A stretch of 64,000 bases of DNA from Xestospongia muta (GCA_963693285.1 OY848919.1:11589461-11653460); one strand, 5' to 3'; shown: positions 1 through 11,949, numbered from the stretch's first letter. The notes: generated from the letters alone by a model not told the origin. Numbers and translations are program-made.

Positions 1-3000
1 ATGTTCTTCTTCTTCATAATATAGCAAGGCTCTGTATTTTTGCTTGTAACATCTTAATTGAACTGGTAACATCATATGTTCCACTAGTGGAGGATTTCTT
101 TGTCTTTCCCTGTGAGTATTCTTGATTGGAGCAGTTTGCGGGAAATGTGAAGGACTTGACTGGGATTTAGTAGGAGCCAACTTTCTTTCATCCATTAACC
201 AAGCATTCCAAACTTTTTGCTCAGCATCACTATGAGCATAAGTGCACTTGGGTAAGAACTTACAAGAAGTTCCATCATAACATTTTGTGAAGAAACCTGG
301 AGGACGAAACTCTTTTGGTAGTGGTCTGATTTTCACTAAAGTACCACAATCTTCTGTTACCAATACTTTATCATGCTGACTGTGTTCCAATAATGATCTA
401 CATTGTAATTCTAATAATGAGAGATCATTTGGACTTCTTTCATAGCACCGTCGACAAATACTAGTTGTTGTGTATTTGAGTGACGATATTCCTTTCCTCT
501 GAAAACTGCTGAATGGCGCAGTCTTGACAAGTAGTGGGATGGGGTCTGGTAGGTCTTTTGATGTTATACTCTGCAGTAATAATTATGTATTATATTCATA
601 TTATACTATTATAAGCTATATAATTTCTTAAATATCTTTGTGATAATGCTATTTTTATTGGTAACAGTAAGAAATATGTACTGGCAAAATGATTGGCTGT
701 TGCCATTAGTACAAATGGATGGATGCCACTAGAGCACACTTGCAGAGCAGTAAAAAATATACTGTATTGAAAATCATAATTGTAGTCATCATCTTATGTA
801 CATCCAGAGACCATGAATTAAATTATAAAAGTGTATTTGAAGCTAACAAGTTATTCTGATGTCACTTTTGTGAAAAAAGTAGTTGTTGTCATCAATAGCC
901 TTGTATTATAACTATTACTATAAGTGGTTTAGTAAAGTACACTCTACTACTGCAGTTTTAGAATACACTTACTATATTTTCTTTTGAAGAAGGCTTGGAA
1001 GGTATATAACTTAAATTACTTCCAGGCTGTGGATCAGTAAGATACTCAGTGGACTCTTGAGGATCATCATTCTGCTTGTATTGATTCCCAGAAGTCTATT
1101 GTAATAATAAATTTAATAATCTCCAATGTACATAGTAAGGTGTAAACAATAATGTTGAATTAAAAATAAAAACTTACTTGTGGTGTTTGAGGAGGATGAG
1201 TACCTAGACAATTTACAAATGAATGGTCATGACCATGTAATATGATGAGCGTGTACCTTCCATATTTTTTGGTAGCTCATAGATCTTATCTTTCCCTTGT
1301 AGTTGACTAAATGACTTTAGTGATTCTTCCATTTCCTTTCCAGTTTTTTGTAACTTCCCTATGGATAAGGTTGAACATAATAAAAATAATCAAAGTACTA
1401 CACACAGTAATTCAGATAATATAACTTTATATTGATTTCTATACCCTAAATATGTGAATGATAATGATTGATCATATAGTAATTAGCTTGCGCTGCCATT
1501 ATACCTTCCAAAGTTTCTGTCATTTTATTGATTCTCATAAATTGCTCCTCAAGTTTTAAGTTAAACAACTCTAACAACCTCTTAGCTTCTTCTAGCTTTG
1601 CTATAAGACAAGATTACAGGATTACATCATATTCAATGTACTATTGTTATATAGTAGTCTAGTGTACTCAGACAACAAGCTATCGTTGACATAATGAAAA
1701 AGTTTTATTATCAAACAATATATATTTTCATTTTTGTATCAAAACCATTTGCAATGTTATATTTAAAGTTTAAAAAAGCCTTTTTCTATTAGAAGTATAT
1801 ATACCTTTTGAGTTCTCCTCTAGCTTGCCAATTGTCTTTTCTTTTTCTTCAAGTTGTACTTTCTGTTTTTCATCTATTATAGTGAATGTTAAAAATCTCA
1901 TTTAAAATTATGCATGCAACAATTTATTGAGTGATACCTTTTTGTTCGAGAAGAGAATTTAGTTCCTCAATTTGAAGTGTTTGAGCTTTTGTCATTTTTT
2001 TCATCATTTCAAATTGAGTTTGCAAATCCTTTTGTTCTTCCTCAGACAGTAACTTCCCTTCATCAGGTTCTAAATGAACAATAGCATTTGAATAAATCAT
2101 AAAGTTACTATTACCTTCAACATCATTTGTAGCCTCAACTGATTGAATCATTGACACCTTCACAAAGTCCTATAAACATATTATGCATACTAATTAATTT
2201 ATAAAGAGAAGCTTTACTTCAAATTTATCATAAACTGTTACATAACCAATTTTCAGTCCAACAACTTCAAACTCCTCCATCACATCCCTATTCTTATCTG
2301 CTTCAATCAGTAGTACATCCATTATGTATTGTGGAGTATAGCACATAACAGTAATAAGATCATCCTTTCTTATTCCCGCCATATAAACTCGGTTGTGCAT
2401 ATCTCCAAAAAGCTTTGATAGCAACACTTGGACATCATGCAGCTTGAATTTGTCAACCTTACACCCCAAGGTAAGCTGAACAGTCTCATTGCAGAGAAGA
2501 GGGGGCGATAATACTGATATGAAGCTTTCGTTAAAGCACATACTAAGAGTGATTTCCTTGCAAAATGTACCCACAGTTATTTTATAGGATGAAAAATAAG
2601 CTTTAGCTTCTGTAATCTCAAGATAAACAATAACAGCCTCCAAACAATCAACATTGATGATATTATATTTCTCCACAATAATAGTTATGACATCATCAGA
2701 TGATTTAGCATGTGCTAGTTGTGGTTTTAATTCTCTATAAGATTGCTGAAGGTAGGATTTGAGGTCTTTTAGTGAAGAAACATCTTTAGGCATGAGACTT
2801 CTGATAGTTTTAATAAGAATACGAAATTCTTGCCACAAGCTTTTAAAACTGTGTACTCCAGAAGGTTCTTTAATATCTGAAATTATATAATTTGTAAAAT
2901 AAATGTATTTATAACTTGTAAGTACCTTCAATACTTTTATCATTTTCTACCTGCTCAGTAGTATCTTATGATAAAATATTTGCTAATTAAATGAAATCTA

Positions 3001-5664
3001 AAAAATCATGTCATACCTGTCGACGTCATAGTGTACTGATATATTGTTGCAAATGAAGGAGTACTAATTTCATCTGCTAATAAAATGATTACTTTTCACT
3101 ACATTAACTTCAATTTCATCTTACCTCTAAATTCATGTTGAGGCAGTCGAGTGTGAGGTACACAAGTTTGTTGAGAGATTTGTACTAAACGTTTCAAAAG
3201 TCATTGCATAAAATTTGTGATGCCTTGTATATTATTACTTACGATAATCTTTAAGGATTTCATTAGCAATCAGTACTGTCTTCTTTGAATGTAGTAATAT
3301 ACTGACAAATACTCTCAACTGGCTTGGATCCTTTGACACTGTGGTATGTAGTGCTGTCAACAGATCATTGGTTAGGCAACATCCTGATTTCATAACGTTA
3401 TTATATAGCTCCTTAGATATGACTTTCTCTGTATATAAAAGCTGAATAACTTCCACAGAGAGAACAAGACCCGAGAGACATTCTGAGTATTGGTGCAGTA
3501 TTAGATTAGCAGGCTCTAATTTCTCGTCTGTAAAAGGTAATTCTATTACTCTTTGAAAACCTTCAGGCTATAAATGCAAATTAGTAGTTATATATATAAT
3601 CATGCTAACTTAAATATTTTTACCAATTTTGAAAAAATTGAAGTATCAGTCACTTTACTAGGCAATGCATAGCATGATGACTGATCTATAGAAAATGAAA
3701 ATACAACATAAGCATTATATCTAATCTAATTAATGTTTGTGCCTTATCCAACAGTTTAGCTCTTTGTCTGCATTATGTATATATTTATACATGCACTATA
3801 CTTCAAGTTACATACCAAGTGGAGAATCAGTTGATGACTGGTCTTGCTGTTCTCTGTCCATATAGGTATAAACTAAGGTTTAATTACGTGATCCTTTATA
3901 TCATGTGTATCATTGTCGTGCTCACCTTTCAGAGACTTTAGCTTTGCTATTTCATCCGATATTACCTTCTCTTCAAGAGCTTTTACCTCCTATATACAAG
4001 TATATTAACATACTTTAGTATTACTCATTTCTTACCTTTTCTCTTTTACACATATCCCATATAATATGGAAGCCCATAGTTAATTTAAGTAATCCCAGGT
4101 TTATCAATGGGTCAAGATTTTTCTCTACTTCCATTTGTAGAATATCCATTATATGTCGTGGAGCATAGCAGGTTACAATGACAGAATAGCCTTCTCTTGC
4201 TTTTGTAACTAAAACTCTCTTAGCCATATCTCCAAATGCTTTCCATAACAGATCCTGTATTTCACTGAGTGTGTGCTCATCTGTCTTCCATCCTAGGATA
4301 AACTCAATGGTCTCACATTTGAGATGAGAGGATGAGCCTATCACAAAGTTCTCATTTGAGCACAGACTGAGCTTGACTTCTTTACAGAATTTTTCAACAG
4401 CTGATTTGTAATTTGCAATATGAGCTTTGGCTTCTTCAATGTTGTAGTGATCAACAACAGCTTCCAAGCAGGCAACATTGATTATTGTACATTTTTCTTC
4501 TACTAAGTCCATAACATCATCAAATGATTCAGCTATAGATAATTGAGGTTTTAGCTCTCGAAAACAGCTTCGAAGATATTTTTTCAAATCTTTCAGTAGG
4601 AAAGAGAACTCCTGCTGTGGAAGAGGTGGTTCTGATGAAGGAGGTGAACTTATAATAGCAGATTTAATAAGAGGTGTCACACTATGAACAAGGTTTCCCA
4701 ATTTTATTCTCATTTGATCAAAATCGTATTGAAAAGTAGGCGGGAGATACAACTCTGTTACAGCACCTAATTGAAGTATATGGAATTCATTATTTAGGAG
4801 TGATGAGAAAACTAACTTTGATTACTAGAAGTTGATGTAGTGTTCAGTGGTGGAGTATCAAGAGTACTAATATCTATTGGTATGTACATAAATAATGCAT
4901 ATGACAGTAATCTAATTTGATTACAAACCTGGTTGACTTGGACATAGTGGTACTTGAGGAAAGTTTTCATCTATATACAAAATTTTAATACTATGAATCT
5001 ATAAAATATAAACAACTTACTGTACTCTTTGAGTATATCTTGTCCTATACATATTGTCTCCTCTGATTGTAACAAAACAGTAGCAAAATCTCTTAACTTG
5101 TTTGGGTTTTCAGATACAGCACTAGACAGTGCTCTCAATGGATCACCAGTTAGTAGACCTGATTTGCTCACTTCATCAAATGTCTCCTTAGAGATGACTC
5201 TCTCTTTATACAAAATATTAACTATCTTTGTAGGTAGAGTGAGTGGTGAGAGAGATTCAGAGTGTTTCTGTAATATTGAAGTAGCAACCTCTTTTTGAAC
5301 TGTTATACAAAGAAACATGAAAACATTTAACATGTTCTCTTAATCTCTGCTCACACTTACTTTCTGGTAATATCTCCTTGTATTGTTCAGCAATAGCATT
5401 GTCATTAATGCCTGGTTTCTTTAGTGTTTCTATAATCTCTCTTCTCGTGGGGTTGGGTTTACTACTCAGCCATAATTCAAACATCTTTAATGATTTGATA
5501 TCACTATCTTCATTTAGTAATTTGATATCATTTAACTTTGCGATATCTAACTTGAGAAGTACACCAAGTTTTTGCCAATTAGTACCGACTCTGACATGCT
5601 CGTATAACTCGTGTATACTCGGTTTTCCATTCAAAAACTGATCAAAATATGTGGGCACAGCCAT
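1..5664 (-). CDS. Death domain / CARD-like / coiled-coil / CCCH zinc-finger protein leading into a predicted SF1 RNA helicase (3' part off window)
   Basis: Twenty exons can be joined (high to low): 5664-5361, 5299-5021, 4970-4929, 4873-4817, 4766-4036, 3989-3926, 3872-3816, 3685-3624, 3567-3243, 3184-3125, 3073-3017, 2964-2926, 2876-2218, 2169-1938, 1873-1805, 1600-1505, 1358-1257, 1203-1178, 1095-973, 570-1. They total 3954 nt, 1318 open codons. Residues 1-101 look like a Death domain (NWQKLGVLLKLD, MFELWLSS). Residues 102-194 and ~535-640 are two related CARD-like helical domains (VISKETFDEV / VISKELYNNV). Each is followed by a ~220-residue module (~230-470 and ~692-912) sharing FRELKPQL, INVxCLEAV and a CYxPxxIMD motif. 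Residues ~950-1085 are charged coiled coil. A C-x5-C-x5-C-x3-H finger lies at ~1225-1241 (CYDGTSCKFLPKCTYAH), as in HELZ/ZC3H7 proteins. The last residues (YKQKYRALLYYEEEH) resemble the stretch preceding the helicase core of MOV10/HELZ. A nucleic-acid sensing or RNA-control role with Death-fold signalling is inferred. The ATG at 5664 is preferred over the in-frame ATG at 5709, which lies in a transposon terminus. Confidence 0.8.
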
Positions 5665-5699
5665 CGTTAGAAAGATCAATGGGTGGGACTTATAGGTCA

Positions 5700-6011
5700 C
5701 TACTGACATAGATAGTATAGACTACGTAACCGGGATTGGAAACGGATCACGTGATCCCATAGAACTGAATGAACATTCAAAAACGCACTCCGTGTCCAAA
5801 GAAATCAATTAATTTTTATTACCTGACATTGTAAACTGGACACACTCTTACCAGTATTATATTACTCTATGAAGACATTAATGTAATTTTTATTTATCAA
5901 AACATTGACTATATAATTTTCTTTATGTTCTATTATTAAAAGTAGTTAATAACACAGACATTCACTTTTAAATTACTTATTTTACGTAGTCTATACTATC
6001 TATGCTACTGA
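5700..6011. mobile_element. 298-bp MITE with 23-bp perfect terminal inverted repeats and 7-bp target duplication
   Basis: Positions 5707-5729 and 5982-6004 are exact reverse complements (23 bases, beginning catagatagtatagac). The element is bracketed by direct repeats ctactga at 5700-5706 and 6005-6011. The interior is AT-rich with no coding potential, so this is a non-autonomous DNA transposon. It lies immediately upstream of the Death-domain gene start and probably inside that gene's promoter or 5' UTR. The family cannot be assigned from 7-bp duplications alone. Confidence 0.85.
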
Positions 6012-6504
6012 GCATGCGCAATATGCTCCGCCCTAACCAATTCCTGCAATGCAATCCTCAATGGGAATGTGTGTAGCGGTATTCGAAGAGTTCAATGATC
6101 ATTTAAAAGATGCTAAGAAGTAGCCTAAATAATGAGTGAGTTTAAGTAGTGCATAATAAAGTATACTTGCTGTCAATGCATTTTTTCAATAGTATTGTGG
6201 AACATAGCATTAATTTATGGAACAATTTTAGCAGTGTATATCACAAGACTGAAGTGTTCAGCCATCAATATTGATACATGTTCCAAGTTTTTGATACTTT
6301 TATTTAAAATTTTGCCTCCATCAAGCAATGTCTGAACTCAAGACCCAATACTAAACCTTGAACCTTGAACTTTAATTTGTAACATCATCAGTAGCAGGAT
6401 AATCTAATTAAAGAATTCTATTATATTAACATCTCTATTATTATATAATATAGAATAAAGTACATAACCTTATAAAATGTTCTCTCTCTCAATTGGTTAC
6501 AGAA
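6012..6504 (+). other. Spacer upstream of KMO1, probably holding a non-coding first exon and 5' UTR intron
   Basis: No coding region is visible. A pyrimidine-rich tract ending in a splice acceptor (ttggttacag, AG at 6501-6502) lies two bases before the KMO1 ATG. The other KMO copies have the same arrangement, so a 5' UTR intron is likely. A possible donor (gtgagt) is at about 6134, but the upstream exon is not established. Confidence 0.45.
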
Positions 6505-7851
6505 ATGAGTGATATAGAGAAACCAGTTGCTGTAGTAGGAGGTGGACTAGTTGGTTGTATGCAGGCAATCTTCCTAGCTAATCGAGGATTCAAAGTGGAA
6601 CTCTATGAGTCTCGACCTGATATACGTAAATGGAATACTGGACAAGGTCGGAGTATTAACTTCACACTTTGTCATCGAGGAAGAGCAGCTCTGAGCGCCA
6701 TTGGATGTGAGGAAGAGATCATACCAATGTGTGTTCCAGTATATGGACGTATGATACACTCACTAAATGGTACAACATCTAGTCAACTCTATAGTACAAA
6801 AGGTGAGGCTCTTCTTTCAATTGATCGTCAAAAACTCAACAGATATCTCCTGGACAAAGCAGAAGCACATCAAAATATTAAAGTATATTTTCAACACAAG
6901 TTAGTATGTGTTAATCTCAAAGAACAAATTCTTACTTTGAATTATAATGGAATAGAGAAAGATGTCAGTGTGGCCTTTACTTTTGGGTGTGATGGTGCAT
7001 ATTCTACAGTAAGACGTCAATTAATGCGACATGGACGTCTAAATTACACTCAAAAATACATTGATCATGGCTACAAAGAACTTATAATGCCACCAACAAT
7101 AGAAGGCGAGTATGCAATGCCTCCTAATTATGTCCATGTTTGGCCAAAACAGGACTTCTTAATGTTAGGACTACCTAATCAAGACAAGAGCTTTACAATG
7201 ACTCTCTTTATGCCATTTGAAGGACTTGATAGTCTTAAAACAGAAAATGATGTATTAACTTTCTTTAGGACACACTTTCCAGATTCAGTTAACAAAATCG
7301 GAGCTGATCGTATAGTCAAAGACTTCTTTACAAATCCTATTGGTTCCTTAGTTTCTATTAAATGTTATCCTCACTATCTTGATTCTTACACTATTATTCT
7401 TGGAGATGCTGCTCATGCAGTTGTACCTTTTTATGGCCAAGGGTTAAATGCTGGCTTAGAAGATTGTCTTGTTTTTGATAAATGCTTGGAACAAGTAGGA
7501 AAAGATTTACACAAAGCATCTCAAGCGTATACCAAACTTCACTGGAGAAATTGTCATGCGATAGCTGATTTATCAATGCGCCATTACATGGAGTTAAGGT
7601 CACATTGTACTAGTAGAATATATATATTTAGAAAACATTTGGACAATTTTCTCCATTTTTTATTTCCTCATGCTTTCATACCATTTTATACATTGATAGC
7701 ATTTTCTCATATACCATATCATCAAGCAATAGAGAGACATCGACGACAACAAATTGTTGTAAATTGTGGATTAGTACTTGTTGTGTTAGGAGTAATCAGT
7801 ATTATTATGTGTATAATTTATATATATACAAAATGTTATGTTGTGCTATGA
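6505..7851 (+). CDS. KMO: Kynurenine 3-monooxygenase, copy 1
   Basis: Single coding exon of 448 residues from the ATG at 6505; an in-frame TTG at 6493 lies in the presumed intron. The family hydroxylates L-kynurenine to 3-hydroxykynurenine with FAD, NADPH and O2 at the mitochondrial outer membrane. Visible motifs: FAD Rossmann GGGLVG followed by ELYES, substrate-side GRMIHS and LYST, the DG motif GCDGAYSTVR, and the second FAD motif GDAAHAVVPFYGQG. A hydrophobic C-terminal anchor covers roughly the last 30 residues. The length is slightly below the vertebrate enzyme (about 480). This is the most diverged copy from KMO3-5, and it is the only one not followed by a ZDHHC copy; the NDUFA2 gene follows on the opposite strand. 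Nothing in it suggests loss of function. Confidence 0.95.
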   Translation: MSDIEKPVAVVGGGLVGCMQAIFLANRGFKVELYESRPDIRKWNTGQGRSINFTLCHRGRAALSAIGCEEEIIPMCVPVYGRMIHSLNGTTSSQLYSTKGEALLSIDRQKLNRYLLDKAEAHQNIKVYFQHKLVCVNLKEQILTLNYNGIEKDVSVAFTFGCDGAYSTVRRQLMRHGRLNYTQKYIDHGYKELIMPPTIEGEYAMPPNYVHVWPKQDFLMLGLPNQDKSFTMTLFMPFEGLDSLKTENDVLTFFRTHFPDSVNKIGADRIVKDFFTNPIGSLVSIKCYPHYLDSYTIILGDAAHAVVPFYGQGLNAGLEDCLVFDKCLEQVGKDLHKASQAYTKLHWRNCHAIADLSMRHYMELRSHCTSRIYIFRKHLDNFLHFLFPHAFIPFYTLIAFSHIPYHQAIERHRRQQIVVNCGLVLVVLGVISIIMCIIYIYTKCYVVL

Positions 7852-8575
7852 GTTCGGTGTAAGTAATATGCTGAGGAATACTAGGTTGTATGTGAATTAA
7901 CATTTAATGTCACCAGACATGTTGCTCTCATGAGTTGCTCAACAATCATATTTTATTGTGTTAATCATATTTGTTATAAAAATCAAATCTAATATTTTAT
8001 TTTATTTTAATATTTTAAGTATGGTTTTAATATGCTATATAGTAGTATATGTACTGTGATACATTATGTCATGGATATAATAACCAATGGGAGGTGTGAA
8101 GGTTCAGTATAGGTATAATAGGGTACAGTTTGCATTCCTTAAAGGTTAATAGTACATCCAATAAGTGTCATATACAATGTACTGAATGTACTATAGCACT
8201 CAAAAGTTGTGGTGTCAGCTGTGTAATCTCTATGTGGTGGGTGACCTCTAGTCATGCATAACCCCAAGAGCTACAGGGTGATATCAGATGTCATACTTAA
8301 CTCTATAGCATTGTATATTTCTATCTAACATATAGCTGTATTTTAGGAGAGGGAAAAACCTTCAAGTTTATTAATTATGTATTGTTATAATTGTGGCATT
8401 AAATTCAAAGAACAGAGTTCTCTGTGAAGTTAAATAATTCCAGAAGAAAATGTCTATACTATAAATATCTACAATCAAGAACCTGTAAATATAGTGTGTG
8501 CTAAACTAATAGACACATTAAATACAAGTTTGATATATTTTGTGACATACAGAACATATGTTACTACTTCATTCG
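7852..8575. other. Convergent spacer between KMO1 and NDUFA2
   Basis: AT-rich sequence with no open frame or recognisable repeat that I can support. It should hold the 3' UTRs of KMO1 (plus strand) and NDUFA2 (minus strand). Confidence 0.6.
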
Positions 8576-9951
8576 TTATTGTTGATTTTTAGTGTTCACT
8601 AAAGTCTCTAATGCTTTAAGGACATCTTCACTGGACTGGTTGGATAATGGTAGAGACGTCTCTCGTCCAAAATCTACACAAAGTAGTGTTATTAAACTAT
8701 ATATATTCTCACAATTATTTTATTAATGCACTTTCATTTCTACCAGATCAAGTAGTATCACTCCTTATCATGACATCAACCATGTGATTTGCTTTTAATA
8801 ACAACATTACATGTTGTTATTAAAAGCAGACTTACATGATGTAAGTCTGACAAACCAGATCCTTTCTATGACATATAGAGAAGGAAGGTTCACAAAACTA
8901 GTACAATACTTGGACATAAGAGAGCTTTATCTATTGTTTCATTACACATCAAAATGCTTTAAATGTCACAGTGTTTGTATGAACAAATCATTTTTATGTT
9001 ATAGGGGAGCATCTGGAAGTCAACCCTAGTTGGTATGTTGGTATATAGTTTTGGCTGTGTGTAAGTTATGAAGTACAATCCCCAAAGACAAAGAGAAGTT
9101 AAGATACGTCAACTGTGTATGTCAATAGAGATAGTGATACTACAAAGTATTGGTTATAGATATGGGGATGTATTCTATTGTCATTCTTTGTGTTGTCTTA
9201 CCATATCTAGCATATATCTTTGGTTCAATTCCACTACACTCTCGTATCAAGAATGGAAAGTTTGGATTGACTTTCTTCAAATCGACATAATGCTTCTCAA
9301 TAAATTCCCTTAAAAATGAAAAAAAAACATGTGTACATGTAGTCTGACATTGCCGACCCTTCCCTAAGAAAGGAAAGGTCTGAGGACAAGTGGATATAGG
9401 ACTCGTACAGCAGAGATGCAAATGTGGGTAGAGCATACTTAGAACTGAGAATGTGTTAAGAGAATGTAAAATGCAAAATGGCTGTCGTGATATTTGTTGA
9501 ATATGATGATCTTTTGAATACAAGTATAGACTGTCTTTTACTAACTAGCACTGCCTAGTATCACATAGTGCTTTAAGAGGAGAGTTTCAAGAAGCTTTGA
9601 TCAGTTTGATGACTTTACTAGCCATGATCGAGTCACATCAATAATGGCATTAAATGAAAAGGAGGAGCTCATAAGTGCACAAAGTATTTCTGTAACAAGT
9701 AAGATTTTTGAAGGCTGAAAGAGTCCTATATGCGCTAGTCCCCAAACCCTTTCTCTCTTAGCAAGAGGCCGGCAACACCAGACTAAAGTATATATACATT
9801 ATTTGTTACATACGTAATTGTTTTAATAGGACAATTTTAGTATTTACACATAATCTACTCACCTAACACCTCTACTACTCTCAGAAGTCTGACAAAGATG
9901 AATCCTAACCTCTCTGAGGTTCTTTGAAATTGCTTGCCTCCATGCAGCCAT
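8576..9951 (-). CDS. NDUFA2: NADH dehydrogenase [ubiquinone] 1 alpha subcomplex subunit 2 (complex I B8 subunit)
   Basis: Three exons: 9951-9863, 9308-9202 and 8673-8576, 294 nt in total, giving 97 residues (the mammalian protein is about 99). The parts read [20 protein letters not shown], then [14 protein letters not shown] and [17 protein letters not shown], then [20 protein letters not shown]. These match the thioredoxin-fold accessory subunit NDUFA2 along its whole length, including the conserved IRECS and ARY segments. The family belongs to the peripheral arm of mitochondrial complex I in the matrix. The start is the ATG at 9951, because it begins the conserved N-terminus. Introns are 554 and 528 bases with consensus ends and consistent phase. 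The gene sits inside the KMO tandem array in the opposite orientation and is divergent from KMO2. Confidence 0.95.
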
Positions 9952-10380
9952 CTTGTTTTCGTTTACAGCTTGAGGGTTAAAAATAGCTAACACAGCAACA
10001 CGTCACAATCTAAAGGTGAGTGTAAAGATAAGCGACAACAAGACATGATTGATACTGAACTAAAATCAACAAAATAAATGCACTATATATTTATTGAAGT
10101 AGAAGCTCTAATACAGTAACTAATACATTTAAGTTTAAAGTCAGAGGTAAGTCAGGAGACAGGAAATTAAAGAGCATTGAAAAGCAAAACCACAAATTTA
10201 CTTAATTCGTATCACTATTGCAATTTTTATGTAACAAATCCCTGTCATAGTAATGATATCACTATGATGCACATGACTCTCATCACACCACTAGTTAAGT
10301 TATTCATACTCCCCTCTAAATGTAATGATATTGCTAACAACTCTTATTTAATAGCTATCTCTTCTCTAGGAGTGTGTGAC
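9952..10380. promoter_or_regulatory. Divergent spacer between NDUFA2 and KMO2, likely bidirectional promoter
   Basis: The start codons of NDUFA2 (minus) and KMO2 (plus) are only 429 bases apart, so both promoters should lie here. The right end contains a pyrimidine-rich acceptor (tctcttctctag, AG at 10368-10369) 11 bases before the KMO2 ATG, indicating a 5' UTR intron. No clear TATA box was identified. Confidence 0.45.
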
Positions 10381-11706
10381 ATGGACAAACCAGTTGCTGT
10401 AATAGGAGGTGGACTAGTTGGTTGTGTGCAGGCAATCTTCCTAGCTAAAAGAGGTTTTAAAGTGGAATTGTATGAATCTCACCAAGATATCAGAAAATCA
10501 AGTACAGGACAAGGTCGGAGTATTAACTTGACACTTTCTTACCGTGGAAGAGCAGCTCTGAGTGCCATAGAATGTGAGGAAGAACTTATACCAATGTGTG
10601 TACCAGTATATGGACGTATCATACACTCATCAAATGGCACAATGACTCGTCATTTCTATAGCATTAAACGTGATGCTGTGGCTCTTTCTATTCATCGTCT
10701 CAAGTTCAATGAATATCTCCTGAACAAAGCAGAAGCACATCCAAATATTAATGTCTATTTTCGACACAAGTTCATTCATGCTGATCTCAAGGAACAAATT
10801 CTTACTTTTGACTATAATGGAACAGAAAAGAAAGTAGACGTGGCCTTTACTTTTGGCTGTGACGGTGCTCATTCTGCTGTACGACGTCAGTTAATGCAAT
10901 CCGGACTCTTCAACTACAGTCAAGAATACATTGATCATGGCTACAAAGAACTTACTATGCCACCAACACCAGAAGGTAATTACCCAATACCTCCTAACTT
11001 CTTCCATGTTTGGCCAAAACATGAGTTTATGTTAGTAGCACTACCTAATCAAGACAAGAGCTTTACTCTGACGCTCTTTCTGCCTTTTAAAAGTTTTCAT
11101 AGTCTTAAAACAGAAGAAGATGTATTAACCTTTTTTAAGAAACACTTTCCAGATCCTTTTAACAAAATTGGAGCTGATCGTTTAGTCAAAGATTTCTTCA
11201 CTAATCCAGTTGCATCCATGGTTTCAGTTAAATGCTCTCCTCACTATCTTGATTCTCATACTGTAATCCTTGGAGATGCTGCACATGCAATGGTCCCTTT
11301 TTATGGCCAAGGATTGAATTCTGCTTTAGAAGATTGTCTCATTTTTGATGAATGCTTGGAGCAAGTGGGTGGAGATTTACACAAAGGAGCTCAAGCATAT
11401 TCCAAAATTCGTTGGAAAAACTGCCATTTAATTGTTGACATGTCGATGTCTAATTACTTGGTATTGAGGTCACACTGTACAAGCAGGCTTTATGTATTGA
11501 AGAAATATATTGATGACCTGCTTTATTTGTTATTTCCATATTCATTCATTCCTCTCTATCTAATGGTGGTTTTTTCTCGTATGCCTTATCATCAAGTAAT
11601 AGAGAAACATCAACGACAAGAAGCTATTATTAAATGTGGAATATTCATTATAGCAGTAGTAATAATTAGTGTGATTATTTACTTTATACTTCTCTTTGCT
11701 TATTGA
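10381..11706 (+). CDS. KMO: Kynurenine 3-monooxygenase, copy 2
   Basis: Single coding exon of 441 residues from the ATG at 10381 (MDKPVAVIGGGLVGCVQ). The frame stays open upstream to 10177, but that part lacks family similarity and ends in a splice acceptor, so it is intron. FAD motif GGGLVG, GRIIHS (Met to Ile compared with the other copies), HFYS supplying the tyrosine, GCDGAHSAVR, and GDAAHAMVPFYGQG are all present. The C-terminal segment after residue ~415 is hydrophobic and should anchor the protein in the mitochondrial outer membrane. Codons ~3-33 share a 94-base identical patch with KMO5, though the two genes differ elsewhere. A decayed ZDHHC copy follows. Confidence 0.95.
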   Translation: MDKPVAVIGGGLVGCVQAIFLAKRGFKVELYESHQDIRKSSTGQGRSINLTLSYRGRAALSAIECEEELIPMCVPVYGRIIHSSNGTMTRHFYSIKRDAVALSIHRLKFNEYLLNKAEAHPNINVYFRHKFIHADLKEQILTFDYNGTEKKVDVAFTFGCDGAHSAVRRQLMQSGLFNYSQEYIDHGYKELTMPPTPEGNYPIPPNFFHVWPKHEFMLVALPNQDKSFTLTLFLPFKSFHSLKTEEDVLTFFKKHFPDPFNKIGADRLVKDFFTNPVASMVSVKCSPHYLDSHTVILGDAAHAMVPFYGQGLNSALEDCLIFDECLEQVGGDLHKGAQAYSKIRWKNCHLIVDMSMSNYLVLRSHCTSRLYVLKKYIDDLLYLLFPYSFIPLYLMVVFSRMPYHQVIEKHQRQEAIIKCGIFIIAVVIISVIIYFILLFAY

Positions 11707-11949
11707 AATGTAAATGTAGTTACAAATTTGATTCTTTGCAAAGCTTTAAAATAATTAATTTTGAAAGCTGATTTATGATATATATCATACACTTCAGACT
11801 TCATCAAGTAACAATGCATAATGATAAACATTACCAAATGAGTTCAGTAAAACATGAACACAAGTGTCCATTTTATTCACATACAAGACAAACTATGTAC
11901 TTACACTGACAAGATGTTTACGTAACACTTGGAGTAGTCCATATCAATC

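Noticed and set aside
9140..9523. 127-residue minus-strand open frame as its own gene
   Set aside because: Only its middle (9202-9308) is coding, as NDUFA2 exon 2; both ends run into introns past consensus splice sites.
10177..10380. 68-residue N-terminal extension of KMO2
   Set aside because: It has no similarity to the other KMO copies and ends in a pyrimidine tract and AG acceptor, so it is intron sequence read through.
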